Positions 15,328 through 23,998 of a DNA stretch of 32,460 bases are shown one piece after another. Source of the stretch: an uncultured Spirochaetaceae bacterium (lineage in GTDB: Bacteria > Spirochaetota > Spirochaetia > Treponematales > Treponemataceae); the NCBI GenBank assembly GCA_902783155.1, contig CACZPR010000054.1, positions 1 through 32,460 on the forward strand, written 5' to 3'. Position 1 is the first letter of the stretch; the number at the start of each line of letters is the position of its first letter. The notes under the pieces are model-generated. The model was not told the DNA's origin and did not search any database. It saw only the letters and a program-made list of their open reading frames with translations. The position numbers and the translations under genes were made by a program.

Positions 15328-16482
15328 ATGAATAAGTATGTGGCTTTGTGCGCCGTGGGTGCGGAACGGATTCTGGGAAACGAAATCAAGCAGCTGGGAT
15401 ATAAACTGGCGGGAAATGCTCCGGGGCGTGTATGTTTTTTGGGCGACTCGGATGCTCTGTACAGGACGAATCTTTGTCTGCGGACCAGCGACCGGGTTTA
15501 TATTTTGATGGCGGAATATACTGCCTCCAATTTTGACGATCTTTTTGATGGATGCTACGACGCAAACTGGCAGGACTTTTTTTTCAAGGACAGCAGGGTT
15601 GTGGTGGACAAGGTTAGAATCCACAAAAGCAGAATCAACAGCGAGCATACCGTCCAGTCAATGATTCAGAAAGCCGTATACAAAAAACTTGGCGACATCT
15701 GGCGGATGACCAATTTTCCCGAGACTGGCGAGCGTTCGGATATACGCATTTATATAGAAGAAAACAATGTCATGGTCCTTCTTGATACCAGTGGCGAGGC
15801 TCTGCACAAACGTGGCTACAGGACCGATGGCGGAGTTGCTCCATTGCGTGAGACTACCGCTGCGATTTTGTTGCAGGAAATGCTCTGGCGGCGGAAGATT
15901 CCATTGCACGACCCGTTTTGTGGAAGCGGAACCATAGTCACCGAGGCCACGCTCTATGCGTACAATGTTGCTCCAGGTCTTGGCAGGCATTTTGCTTTTG
16001 AAAATCTTGCGATATTCAATCAGCAGAGGTTTGTTGAAATCAAAAAGGAGGAGGCCGCAAAAATCCGTACCGATGTTGAGTGCAGGATTACAGGTAGCGA
16101 TATTGATCCGGCTGCCGTTTCAAGGGCTAAACTGAATGCGGAACATGCGTGCGTAACTGCCGGTCGTGCGCTCCAGATGATTGGCAGCGACATGAAAATC
16201 CAGCGTCCAGATTTTATAGTCAGTGATTTTGCCGAACTGAAAGCTCCCTACGATGATGGAATGATAATCACAAACCCGCCATACGGTGAAAGAATTGGGG
16301 ATGTGGAACAGGCGGAGGAAATCTACAGGAAGATGGCTTCGATGTTCGAGGATTTTCCAGGCTGGCAGATTGGTGTAATTACAAACCAAAAGAGTTTCCA
16401 GAGTTGTGTCGGAAAATATGCTTCCGCGCTGAAATCAATCAAGACGGGAAATCTGGATACGACCCTCTACATCTACAAATAG
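15328..16482 (+). CDS. THUMP-domain RNA guanine-N2 methyltransferase (RlmL/UPF0020 type)
   Basis: This 384-residue enzyme has an N-terminal ferredoxin-like/THUMP region (about 1-155) and a C-terminal Rossmann methyltransferase. DPFCGSGTIVTEA (about 200-212) is SAM motif I, and TNPPYGER (about 315-322) is the N/DPPY catalytic motif for exocyclic guanine amino groups. The plan matches the N-terminal half of RlmL, which makes m2G2445 in 23S rRNA; tRNA-modifying relatives exist, so the exact target is not fixed. I chose ATG 15328 because it begins KYVALCAVGAERILG, as in the family, and sits at the predicted transcription start. Upstream in-frame ATGs (15301, 15319) lie inside or before the promoter. 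The TetR gene follows at 13 bp. Confidence 0.85.
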   Translation: MNKYVALCAVGAERILGNEIKQLGYKLAGNAPGRVCFLGDSDALYRTNLCLRTSDRVYILMAEYTASNFDDLFDGCYDANWQDFFFKDSRVVVDKVRIHKSRINSEHTVQSMIQKAVYKKLGDIWRMTNFPETGERSDIRIYIEENNVMVLLDTSGEALHKRGYRTDGGVAPLRETTAAILLQEMLWRRKIPLHDPFCGSGTIVTEATLYAYNVAPGLGRHFAFENLAIFNQQRFVEIKKEEAAKIRTDVECRITGSDIDPAAVSRAKLNAEHACVTAGRALQMIGSDMKIQRPDFIVSDFAELKAPYDDGMIITNPPYGERIGDVEQAEEIYRKMASMFEDFPGWQIGVITNQKSFQSCVGKYASALKSIKTGNLDTTLYIYK

Positions 16483-16495
16483 GGACAGATTTTTT

Positions 16496-17092
16496 ATGGC
16501 AATCATTGTTGAACATGAAAAACGCAGGCACGAAATCCTTGGAAAATCGCTCGACCTTTTTATCGAGGAGGGGTACGAGAATGTGACTTTCCAGAAAATT
16601 GCCGACCGTTGCGGAATCACCAGAACCACGCTCTATATCTATTTCAAAAACAAGCAGGAGATTTTTGTTTCCAGCATAAAGGAACTGACGGACAAACTGG
16701 AGGTGCAGCTCAAGGAAATAATTTTCCAGAAAGATTTGTCTGCCGCGGAATGTCTAAAAAAATTTGTCTGCCACATTCTTGACCAGTGCGAAAGCTACAA
16801 AAGATTTTTCAAAATACTTCTGGTCTACCTGATTCAGATTCAAAAAACCGGTGTGGATGCGGGAAAGCGTGTGGACCGTCGTGTGCTGAAGCTGCGGCAC
16901 ATGCTCAACATAATCATAATCAGGGGAAAGGAGGCCGGAGAGTTCAAGGATGTTCCAATCAAGCAGACCACCGACATTCTGTACACACTTTTGGAAAGCG
17001 GTGTATTCAGGCTGGCGGTTGAGGGACGCAAGGACATTGAGGACACAAGGCGGATTGTAAATCTGATGGTGGATTCACTCCGTCTTAATTGA
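16496..17092 (+). CDS. TetR-family transcriptional regulator
   Basis: This 198-residue regulator has a typical N-terminal TetR DNA-binding domain (residues 8-55: RRHEILGKSLDLFIEEGYENVTFQKIADRCGITRTTLYIYFKNK in parts), with the conserved TTLYIYFKNKQEI recognition helix. The C-terminal helical domain (about 60-198) binds an unknown ligand. The start ATG 16496 has a GGGACAG site at a fair distance, 13 bp after the preceding methyltransferase gene, so both are likely in one transcript. The regulated gene may be the next one (the PrsW-like membrane protein), which has its own promoter 8 bp after this gene ends, but no operator is recognised. Confidence 0.9.
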   Translation: MAIIVEHEKRRHEILGKSLDLFIEEGYENVTFQKIADRCGITRTTLYIYFKNKQEIFVSSIKELTDKLEVQLKEIIFQKDLSAAECLKKFVCHILDQCESYKRFFKILLVYLIQIQKTGVDAGKRVDRRVLKLRHMLNIIIIRGKEAGEFKDVPIKQTTDILYTLLESGVFRLAVEGRKDIEDTRRIVNLMVDSLRLN

Positions 17093-17099
17093 AAAATAC

Positions 17100-17128
17100 T
17101 TGCATAATGCAAGAATTTTTATTATTCT
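17100..17128 (+). promoter_or_regulatory. promoter of the PrsW-like gene, leaderless type
   Basis: TTGCAT (17100-17105), 17 bp, TATTCT (17123-17128). The ATG at 17135 follows after 6 nt without a ribosome site. The -35 box lies in the small palindrome CTTGCATAATGCAAG (17099-17113), a possible operator. Confidence 0.5.
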
Positions 17129-17134
17129 TTAGGC

Positions 17135-18754
17135 ATGATAATTCCAATTGCGCTTAGTTTTATTCCGTTAGTGGCCGCCTATCTGTGTTTTGCGCTTTTG
17201 GTGAAGGATTTCAAAAAGCTAGTTGGAATTTTGTCCTGTCTGCTTGGGCTGCTTGCTTTTATTCCCATTATGGGGATTGACCTTATCAAGGACAAGATTA
17301 TTGATGGTTCACAGTTTTCCCAGCTTGTAAAATTTTTAGGACTGGCACTTGTGGAAGAGGGCGTGAAGATGCTTCTGCTCTTTTTTATACCATCAAAGAA
17401 AACTGCTCAGGGGGCTTTTTTTGCTTATTCCGTGCTGTTGGGAATGACGCTCGGATGTTTTGAGACACTTCTTTATATCGCCGTGCTGCATGCGAAGCTT
17501 CGTTGGCCTGCCATCCTTGTCCATGCAATCTGCGCGGGGCTTTCGGGGATATTTGTTTATTCTATTAAGAAAAAAAATGTCCTGATAACGTCCTTTATAT
17601 TTGCAGTTTTATTCCATGGGGTGTATAATTATCTTGCAGATTTTAAGGACTTCCGAAATTATTTTGCGTATGTAGTTATTTTAATAGCATTGGTCGAATG
17701 CAAGCTTCGTTATGAGGTTTTGAAGGCTGACCTTGCTGATAAAACAACTAATAATTTTAGGAAAAATAAATTTTCAAAAGGAGATTCTAAAAATATGGGT
17801 TTCAAAGATTTATTGGGCAAAGTGGGCAAGTTCTTCAAAAAGGATGAGGACACTGAAAAAGATTTGCCGGAACAGACAGTGTTTAGCTCAAGCAGCGAGA
17901 CAGTAAGTTCGGACTTTAACAGCGACAAGACAGATGAAGCCACTGTTTTGCCGGAACCAAAGGATGAGGAAATCAGTTCCCCGCTTTCCGTTTCAAGTTC
18001 ACCGACACCTGTGGAAGAAAAGAGCAGCGGCCTTGGTTTCAGTAAGTATCCACCAATTGACAGGCTCTTTAACGAGGAAGATGTGCCGGAGCCTGTAAAA
18101 GCGGAACCAAAGATTGAGATTGAGCCGGTAAAGGTGGACGAGCCTGTTGTTAAAAAGACAAGAACCAGAACCTCCACAATCAAGGTTGATTCAGAAGAAA
18201 CAGAGCCGGTAAAAAAGACTACCCGCACAAGAACTGCCGCCAAGGCTTCCGAAACTATTGATTCAGAAAAGACACCTGCCAAGCGTGGAAGAAAGCCAGC
18301 CGCAGCCAAAGCAGCTGATGATGCCGAAAAGACACCAGCCAAGCGCGGAAGAAAGCCAGCCGCAGCCAAGGCAGCCGAGACCGCCGAAAAGACACCTGCC
18401 AAGCGTGGAAGAAAACCAGCCGCAGCAAAGACAGAAGAGACGGCCGAAAAGAAGCCAGCGACCCGTGGAAGAAAGCCAGCCGCAGCCAAGGCAACCGATA
18501 CAGCCGAAAAGAAACCGGCAACCCGTGGAAGAAAGCCAGCCGCAGCCAAGGCAACCGATACAGCCGAAAAGAAGCCAGCGACACGTGGAAGAAAACCGGC
18601 AGCGTCAAAAGCAACAGAAACTGTAGCGGCAAAGACCACCGGCGCAGCCAAGAAAACTACAAAGACCACCGCCAAAAAGACTTCCGAAACAAAGCCTACG
18701 GCGGCAAAAAAGACCACCGCAAAGAAAACAACAGCCAAGAAAACTACAAAATAG
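17135..18754 (+). CDS. PrsW-like intramembrane protease fused to an AT-hook/histone-like tail
   Basis: This 539-residue protein has two unlike halves. Residues 1-195 are a multi-pass membrane domain with PrsW-type motifs: LVEEGVK (EExxK, about 74-80), CFETLLY (ExxxY), and histidines in LVHAICAG and FHGVYNY. PrsW proteins are membrane proteases that cut anti-sigma factors. Residues 220-377 are a charged, Ser/Pro-rich linker. Residues 378-497 are six 20-residue units with KRGRKP or TRGRKP, close to the AT-hook core, followed by a Lys/Thr/Ala tail like bacterial histone H1 homologues. The whole would place a DNA-binding tail on a membrane protease. An internal start at 17795 may make the tail alone. 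The mRNA is predicted leaderless; a terminator follows at 18773. Fusion versus two overlapping genes needs proof. Confidence 0.8.
   Translation: MIIPIALSFIPLVAAYLCFALLVKDFKKLVGILSCLLGLLAFIPIMGIDLIKDKIIDGSQFSQLVKFLGLALVEEGVKMLLLFFIPSKKTAQGAFFAYSVLLGMTLGCFETLLYIAVLHAKLRWPAILVHAICAGLSGIFVYSIKKKNVLITSFIFAVLFHGVYNYLADFKDFRNYFAYVVILIALVECKLRYEVLKADLADKTTNNFRKNKFSKGDSKNMGFKDLLGKVGKFFKKDEDTEKDLPEQTVFSSSSETVSSDFNSDKTDEATVLPEPKDEEISSPLSVSSSPTPVEEKSSGLGFSKYPPIDRLFNEEDVPEPVKAEPKIEIEPVKVDEPVVKKTRTRTSTIKVDSEETEPVKKTTRTRTAAKASETIDSEKTPAKRGRKPAAAKAADDAEKTPAKRGRKPAAAKAAETAEKTPAKRGRKPAAAKTEETAEKKPATRGRKPAAAKATDTAEKKPATRGRKPAAAKATDTAEKKPATRGRKPAASKATETVAAKTTGAAKKTTKTTAKKTSETKPTAAKKTTAKKTTAKKTTK
17776..18754 (+). 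other. internal ribosome site and in-frame start for a separate soluble tail protein
   Basis: AAAAGGAGA at 17776-17784 stands 10 nt before an in-frame ATG at 17795 (residue 221 of the long protein). Initiation there would give a soluble 319-residue protein beginning GFKDLLGKVGKFFKKDED and containing the acidic linker, all AT-hook-like units and the Lys/Thr/Ala tail. The long reading has no ribosome site at its own start, so the internal site is the better one on its face. This suggests either a dual-start gene or two ancestral genes that lost a stop codon between them. Confidence 0.55.
18266..18625 (+). repeat. six tandem 60-bp coding repeats (AT-hook-like units)
   Basis: Units start at 18266, 18326, 18386, 18446, 18506 and 18566. 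Each encodes EKxPAxRGRKPAA(A/S)K plus a variable end. Units 4 to 6 are more alike to one another (KKPATRGRKP) than to units 1 to 3 (KTPAKRGRKP), which points to stepwise local duplication. Confidence 0.9.
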
Positions 18755-18772
18755 TTGATTGGCAATAAAAAT

Positions 18773-18803
18773 GGGGCTGTCAAATGGCAGCCCCTTGTTT
18801 TTT
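18773..18803. terminator. bidirectional intrinsic terminator
   Basis: GGGGCTG (18773-18779) pairs with CAGCCCC (18788-18794). T-runs follow on the plus strand and, through upstream A-runs, on the minus strand. It serves both the PrsW-like gene and the opposing GH18 gene. Confidence 0.8.
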
Positions 18804-18829
18804 GAATCAATAATAAAATCAACAGCCGA

Positions 18830-19852
18830 TTATTTTATTTCAAGCCAGTCCCAGAAACTGACATCCTCCTGTCCAATCCTCCAGAACCCAACCTTGTCTA
18901 TGTTGTTTTCGGCATACATTCTGCACCGGTTGACAAGCGAGTAGGCATCGTCGTAGTAGGCCGTGACATGGATGTTTTTGTCGAACTCAAAAAACGGTAT
19001 GGAATCGTCGCGTCTGACCTGCGAAATATTGTTTTCGTTCATTATTCTTTCCACGCTTGTGTAAATCCATGCGGTTCCGTAGCTGTCGTTCTGCCATGAG
19101 CGACCGTAGAATGGAAGGCCGAGCACAAGTTTTTCCTTCGGGATTACGGATGTTGTGTATTTTGCGACCTTCCTGCACCATTCCATGCTTGCGACCGGAC
19201 CCGGGCTTCCACCGGACCAATGTTCGTCGTAGGCCATAATCAAAATCCTGTCCACAATTGGAGCGATTGTCCTGTAGTCGTAGATTTCATCGCTGTAGCT
19301 TCTGGTTCTTGCCGCCAGTGCCACCGAAAATATTTTTCCTTCCGGGAGAGCGTTTTTTACATCCTTCAGGAACAGAATAAAATTGTCCTTGTCCCTTGCG
19401 CCGACATTCTCAAAATCAATCTGGATGCCATCGTAGTTTTTTGATGCCGCGACTATTGCGTCTATGATTCCCTGTCTGCATTTTCCTTTCGGGTCTATGC
19501 TGAAATGTGTGAGGGCTTTTCCCGTGCATGTGACTACAAGATGGATGCGTCCCTTGAATCCGGTGAACCTGCGGGGATTTGGAATGTAGGTGATTTCCCC
19601 ATAGCTGTTGACATCCGCGCTAAAATAACATAGGTCGGTAATTGGCATGTCGTTGGTAAAATATTTTTCCCGGTCCGTCATAACGTAGCCCCAGGATTCC
19701 TTGAACTTGAGCTTTTCTCCGTCAATCTGTGGCCGTCTTGAACTTCCGTTGTTTGCAGGTGTGCCAGCAGCCCCATTTCCTCCTGCCGCGAACATTGGAA
19801 CGGAGAATGCAAATCCCAGTACCAGCGCTATGGCTCCAATTGCTTTTTTCAT
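18830..19852 (-). CDS. exported GH18-fold glycosyl hydrolase
   Basis: This 340-residue protein has a signal peptide (ending near MFAAG), a short low-complexity stretch, and then a glycoside hydrolase 18 barrel. The catalytic DGxxxDxE motif is intact as DGIQIDFE (141-148; Glu148 the acid). LILMAYDEHW near 210 and KLVLGLPFYGRSW near 255 are standard strand motifs. These resemble YaaH/SleL-like and chitinase-like GH18 enzymes that act on N-acetylglucosamine polymers, peptidoglycan among them. A very strong GGAGGGAGG site precedes the ATG. The gene follows ftsK by 13 bp on the same strand, so it is likely cotranscribed; that pairing would suit a cell-wall role, but the substrate is not fixed. Confidence 0.85.
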   Translation of the reverse strand: MKKAIGAIALVLGFAFSVPMFAAGGNGAAGTPANNGSSRRPQIDGEKLKFKESWGYVMTDREKYFTNDMPITDLCYFSADVNSYGEITYIPNPRRFTGFKGRIHLVVTCTGKALTHFSIDPKGKCRQGIIDAIVAASKNYDGIQIDFENVGARDKDNFILFLKDVKNALPEGKIFSVALAARTRSYSDEIYDYRTIAPIVDRILIMAYDEHWSGGSPGPVASMEWCRKVAKYTTSVIPKEKLVLGLPFYGRSWQNDSYGTAWIYTSVERIMNENNISQVRRDDSIPFFEFDKNIHVTAYYDDAYSLVNRCRMYAENNIDKVGFWRIGQEDVSFWDWLEIK

Positions 19853-19865
19853 TTGCCTCCCTCCA

Positions 19866-22800
19866 TTATGGCATGTGTATTATTTCTCGTGGTTTACTTC
19901 CGTTTGCCGGTCCAACAATTCCACGCTCCTCCATTTCTTCCACAAGACGTGCGGCCCTGTTGTATCCAATTTTCAGTCTGCGCTGAATGTATGACGCGGA
20001 CGCTTTTCCTGCCTGGACAACAATATCCAGAGCCTTTTCGTAAAGCGGGTCCTCCGCATCAGGATTGAAGAGAGACTCGTCGTCCGAATCCTCATCCTCG
20101 TCGTCGTCAATAAAAATCTCGTCGTCGATGTACTCTGGTTCGCCCCATGCCTTTACTGCTTTGACGATATTCTCAACTTCCTGGTCACTGACGAATGTTC
20201 CCTGTATTCGGGTGGGGAAGGGGTCCGTGGCTGAGGTGTAGAGCATGTCTCCCTTGCCCAAAAGTTTTTCCGCGCCCGGTAGGTCCAGAATAATGCGGCT
20301 GTCTATTTTGCTTGCGACCATGAATGCTATGCGGCTTGGAATGTTCGCCTTGATCAGACCTGTGATTACGTCGATTGAAGGTCTCTGTGTCGCCAGGACA
20401 AGGTGGATTCCGACCGCTCGGCTCATGGCTGCAAGTCTGCTTACAATTCCTTCAAGCTGTTTTCCGGTTGTCGCCATCAAATCCGCAAACTCGTCGATTA
20501 TCACAATCAGATAGGGGAGTTTTTCCGTGGCTATGTGCCTTGAGACAATCTTTTCGTTGTAGGAGGAGATGTCCCTTACAGACATTCCATCCAGAAGCGC
20601 GTACCGCCTTTCCATTTCGCATAGACAATACTGGAGTGCCTGCATTGCCCTTTTTGGTTCGGTGATTACCGGGGTCAATAGATGCGGGATGTCGTTGTAG
20701 AGTTTAAGCTCGACAATCTTCGGGTCGATTAAAATCATCTTCACGTCGCGCGGGCTTCGTTTGTAGAGCATACTCACAATCATACTGTTGACGCAGACTG
20801 ATTTTCCGGCTCCTGTCGCTCCTGCAATCAAAAGATGCGGTGTCTTTACCAAATCAATAATCTGGGCGTTCCCCTGAATGTCTTTTCCAAGAACCACCGG
20901 CACACCCATTTTGCTCCACTCGGGTCTGTCCGTCTCAAGGCACTCCCGAATGGAAATTATTGCCCTTGACGAATTTGGAACCTCGATGCCAACCGCATGT
21001 TTTCCAGGGATTGGTGCTACGATGCGGACGGAATTTGCAGCAAGGCGCAGCGCGATATTGTCTGCCAGTGCCGCAATCCTGTTGAGCTTGATTCCGGGTG
21101 CCGGGAGGATTTCAAACATGGTGATTACCGGACCCTTTTGGATTCCTGTCACCTCCGCGTCAATTTTGAATTCGGCGAGGGTGTTTTTTAGGTTCTCCGC
21201 AGCGGCTTTTGTTTCGTCATCGATAATCCAGTACGGATTGTCCTCGTATGCGGTCAGAAGGTCGTAGGGAATATTGTATACCGATTTCCATTCCGCAGAT
21301 TTTGGGGGCTGCTTTTTTTCTTCCCGGAAAACATAGTCCACAGGCCCCCCGTCATTTTCGTCTTCGGAAAAATCGTCCGTGTCCTCTGGGTCGTCTGTAT
21401 CATCTGCGTCTTCCTGGTCATCCTGATATGGGCCGTCGATTTCAAGCTCATCGGAAAGCTCCTCGTCCTCGGCTTCGTCAGAAAGAAGGGGCTGGGCTTC
21501 ATCCTGCTCCGAATCAACCCCGGAAATTACTTCATCGTCAATAAAATTGCTGCCGGCCAGCGGGTCCAAATCCTGTTCCAAATTGATGCTGGAATCTGTG
21601 ACAATTTCCTCATCAAAATCCTGTTCCAAACTCTGTTCCGAATCAATGTTTTGTTCTGAGTTTCCAAAGACATAATCAACTTTTGGGGACTGTTTTTGCT
21701 CCTCAACCTTGGACTGCCTTTCAGCTTCCTTTGCCGCCTTCAATGCTTCCGCACGTGCTATGAATGACTTGTGGCGCTGCTGGATTTCCGACAGGTTTTC
21801 ATCAACATTCAAAGTGGCCGTGTGGACTGGATTTTGCTGGACAGAATTTTGCGTGGAAGGATTCTGGACATTCACATTTTGCTCTTTCGGCGTGTCGGCA
21901 TCTTCAGTCTGTGTGGAAAAACGTGACTTGTACTGCGGGTCGTTTTCAATATTGGCCCTTACGTCGCGGTCCATTTTTGCGAACACATCGTTCAGGTCCG
22001 TGCTGGCTGTGGACACTTCGGATTTCAGGTCTGGAACGAAATTGAATTCAGCGGGCTTGCGTGTTTTTGCCTTAAGTTCCTCGCGGATTTGGGCATAGAG
22101 TTTTTCTTCGCGGAGTTTTTTCTGACGCTCGGCTTCCGCTTTTTCCTCTTCAAGTTTGGCGAGCCGTTCCTCTTCGTATTCCGCCATACGTTGTGCCGGG
22201 GTCTTTTGATTTTCACGCGCGTTTATTCTGTTGCGGATTTGCGTAAGGAATGATTCTGTGTTTTCTTCCTGATACTCATCCTGATATTCATCATCGTTTT
22301 CATAGTCATTCTGGTTTTCCGCCTCAATTGATTCCGGGGCTTCATCCTCAAAATCCTGGTCATCGTCAATGAAGGAGCCAAGGGAATCATCCTGGGAGGA
22401 ATCTTCCGGGTACTTGAATTTTTCCAGAAAGTCATTTTCGTTGCGGGACTGGTTCTGCCTCTCGAACATCCCGATTATGTCCTCATCGTCGGCTTCGCTG
22501 TTTTCAAATTCGGATATGTCGATTTCCTCAGTTTCCTGGTCCAGATTTTCCTGAGGGTATTCGTTTTCGTCATCCCTTTCGTCAACAATGATGGTCGGAT
22601 TTTTATGGTTGTACTCCAGAGTGCCCTGCGGCTCATACGATGTGCCCTCTCCGATTGTGTCCTGCACTTTCTGTCTTGGGGGCAAATCAAGGTCGGAATA
22701 GTCGTCTTCCTTGAGGACAACCCTTTCTGCCGGCTTTTTGAAAAAGTCGTTGATGTCCACGGCCTCGGTTTCCACGGTGGATTCCGGACTGCTTTTGGAG

Positions 22801-23750
22801 ACGGAATTTTCCCTGTCCTGCATTTCGCCGTAGTCCATTATGTCCTTGTACTTGCTCTGGGCCTTTTTGAAAAGATTTTTGAACGGACGCGCAAGTTTTT
22901 GTCCCACGGTGGCAGGTTCCTCTTCCTCCTCAATCTGGGAAATGTCGTCGTCGCCGGAATCAACAAGAAGATTTTTCTTTTCCTCAAAAAAGTCGTCCGA
23001 GACGGTCGGGGCCTGGAATTCACCGTTGTCGTCCTCGTCTTCGGATTTATCGCCTTGGTTTTCTTCGTTTTCCTCATCAAGAACGATTTCGACTGTGCTT
23101 GATGGATTTTCAAACGTGCGTCCCGGGGCTGCGGTGAGTCCGGATTCTTTTTTTGTGAGCGACTTGAATTTTTCCGCCACGCTGTTTATGAATCTTGTCA
23201 GGGCGTTGTCTTTTTTATCAGCATCGGTGGACGGATTTTCGGTGGACTGCCGTTCAAAGATTGGCGCGCTTGTCACGTTGGTGCTTTTGTTTGTGGCCAT
23301 ACGTTTTTTCAGCTTGCCCGCGACTATGATTGTTATCAGGTACTCCACCGCAATCAACAGAATTGCCACCACGGAAAGCAGGGTGATTTTTACAAAGGCG
23401 ATTGCATGGGACTCTCCTGTCAGGGACGAGCGAATCAGTTTTTCCACCAAAACCAGAGTCATAAATGGCAATGGGGAAACAATCAGACACATGGCCCTCT
23501 GCACCGACCATCTTGAATCAAAACAGAATGCGCCCGCCACGATAAAGAAAAGCGGAATCAGCAGACTGCAAAATCCATAGGCGGAATAAAGCATGTGCCC
23601 AAGGTTAAGGAGCGCGCCCCTCTCGGAGGATTCTGTGCCGTAGTCAAAAATCCGAAGAAAAATTGCTATTGTGAAAATAGCAGCGAGAATAAAAAGAAGT
23701 GAGCCGGCCACGATAGACGCGATCCGCTCTTTTTTGATTCGTTTTGTCAT
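19866..23750 (-). CDS. ftsK: FtsK/SpoIIIE-type DNA translocase with very long acidic linker
   Basis: This 1294-residue motor pumps DNA through the division septum. I chose ATG 23750 (KRIKKERIASIVAG), which has a GGTGGGAT site; an upstream start at 23822 adds 24 unlike residues. Four membrane segments fill about the first 155 residues. Residues ~190-830 are low-complexity and Glu/Asp/Gln-rich, far longer than usual. The motor domain carries GATGAGKSVCVNS (Walker A, about residue 975), LIVIIDEFADLM (Walker B) and the LATQRPS text. The C-terminal gamma winged helix (ASASYIQRRLKIGYNRAARL, ending EEMEERGIVGP) binds KOPS-like sequences and XerCD. The gene faces away from rsmI. Confidence 0.95.
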   Translation of the reverse strand: MTKRIKKERIASIVAGSLLFILAAIFTIAIFLRIFDYGTESSERGALLNLGHMLYSAYGFCSLLIPLFFIVAGAFCFDSRWSVQRAMCLIVSPLPFMTLVLVEKLIRSSLTGESHAIAFVKITLLSVVAILLIAVEYLITIIVAGKLKKRMATNKSTNVTSAPIFERQSTENPSTDADKKDNALTRFINSVAEKFKSLTKKESGLTAAPGRTFENPSSTVEIVLDEENEENQGDKSEDEDDNGEFQAPTVSDDFFEEKKNLLVDSGDDDISQIEEEEEPATVGQKLARPFKNLFKKAQSKYKDIMDYGEMQDRENSVSKSSPESTVETEAVDINDFFKKPAERVVLKEDDYSDLDLPPRQKVQDTIGEGTSYEPQGTLEYNHKNPTIIVDERDDENEYPQENLDQETEEIDISEFENSEADDEDIIGMFERQNQSRNENDFLEKFKYPEDSSQDDSLGSFIDDDQDFEDEAPESIEAENQNDYENDDEYQDEYQEENTESFLTQIRNRINARENQKTPAQRMAEYEEERLAKLEEEKAEAERQKKLREEKLYAQIREELKAKTRKPAEFNFVPDLKSEVSTASTDLNDVFAKMDRDVRANIENDPQYKSRFSTQTEDADTPKEQNVNVQNPSTQNSVQQNPVHTATLNVDENLSEIQQRHKSFIARAEALKAAKEAERQSKVEEQKQSPKVDYVFGNSEQNIDSEQSLEQDFDEEIVTDSSINLEQDLDPLAGSNFIDDEVISGVDSEQDEAQPLLSDEAEDEELSDELEIDGPYQDDQEDADDTDDPEDTDDFSEDENDGGPVDYVFREEKKQPPKSAEWKSVYNIPYDLLTAYEDNPYWIIDDETKAAAENLKNTLAEFKIDAEVTGIQKGPVITMFEILPAPGIKLNRIAALADNIALRLAANSVRIVAPIPGKHAVGIEVPNSSRAIISIRECLETDRPEWSKMGVPVVLGKDIQGNAQIIDLVKTPHLLIAGATGAGKSVCVNSMIVSMLYKRSPRDVKMILIDPKIVELKLYNDIPHLLTPVITEPKRAMQALQYCLCEMERRYALLDGMSVRDISSYNEKIVSRHIATEKLPYLIVIIDEFADLMATTGKQLEGIVSRLAAMSRAVGIHLVLATQRPSIDVITGLIKANIPSRIAFMVASKIDSRIILDLPGAEKLLGKGDMLYTSATDPFPTRIQGTFVSDQEVENIVKAVKAWGEPEYIDDEIFIDDDEDEDSDDESLFNPDAEDPLYEKALDIVVQAGKASASYIQRRLKIGYNRAARLVEEMEERGIVGPANGSKPREIIHMP

Positions 23751-23945
23751 ATCCCACCCATTTTTTATTTTGAAAGCGGAAGTCCCCACTTCCGTGCGGC
23801 AAAGAATTTTGGTCTTCACCACAGATTCAAAATTATCCCCTTTGGAAACTGTAGTTCAATGCCTGTCGCATCAAGCAACGGTCTCCGCAATCCCTTATCG
23901 GCAAAAAAAATGGGTCCCAAAAGTCCCCGTTCCAATCGCCAGGAG

Positions 23946-23972
23946 GGATTCTTTATATTATATAAAGATTCC
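23946..23972. promoter_or_regulatory. inverted repeat in the ftsK-rsmI divergent gap
   Basis: GGATTCTTTATAT and ATATAAAGATTCC form 13-bp arms with one mismatch around a central T. It is AT-rich and includes TATAAT on the minus strand. It could be an operator or just promoter-like DNA. The rest of the gap (23751-24021) shows no gene. Confidence 0.4.
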
Positions 23973-23998
23973 AAAAAAATGGAAGGGGGTTGGAGGAC

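Noticed and set aside
18266..18625. Possible CRISPR array (regular 60-bp periodicity)
   Set aside because: The repeats are contiguous without unique spacers and stay in frame as a protein repeat.
17710..18822. 370-residue open frame on the minus strand opposite the AT-hook repeats
   Set aside because: It is a mirror of the biased repeat codons (long runs of Ala, Phe and Val), has no ribosome site, and crosses the terminator at 18773-18803.
22605..23580. Plus-strand frames opposite ftsK (165 and 246 residues)
   Set aside because: They arise from the acidic low-complexity linker read backwards; no start signals and no recognisable protein.
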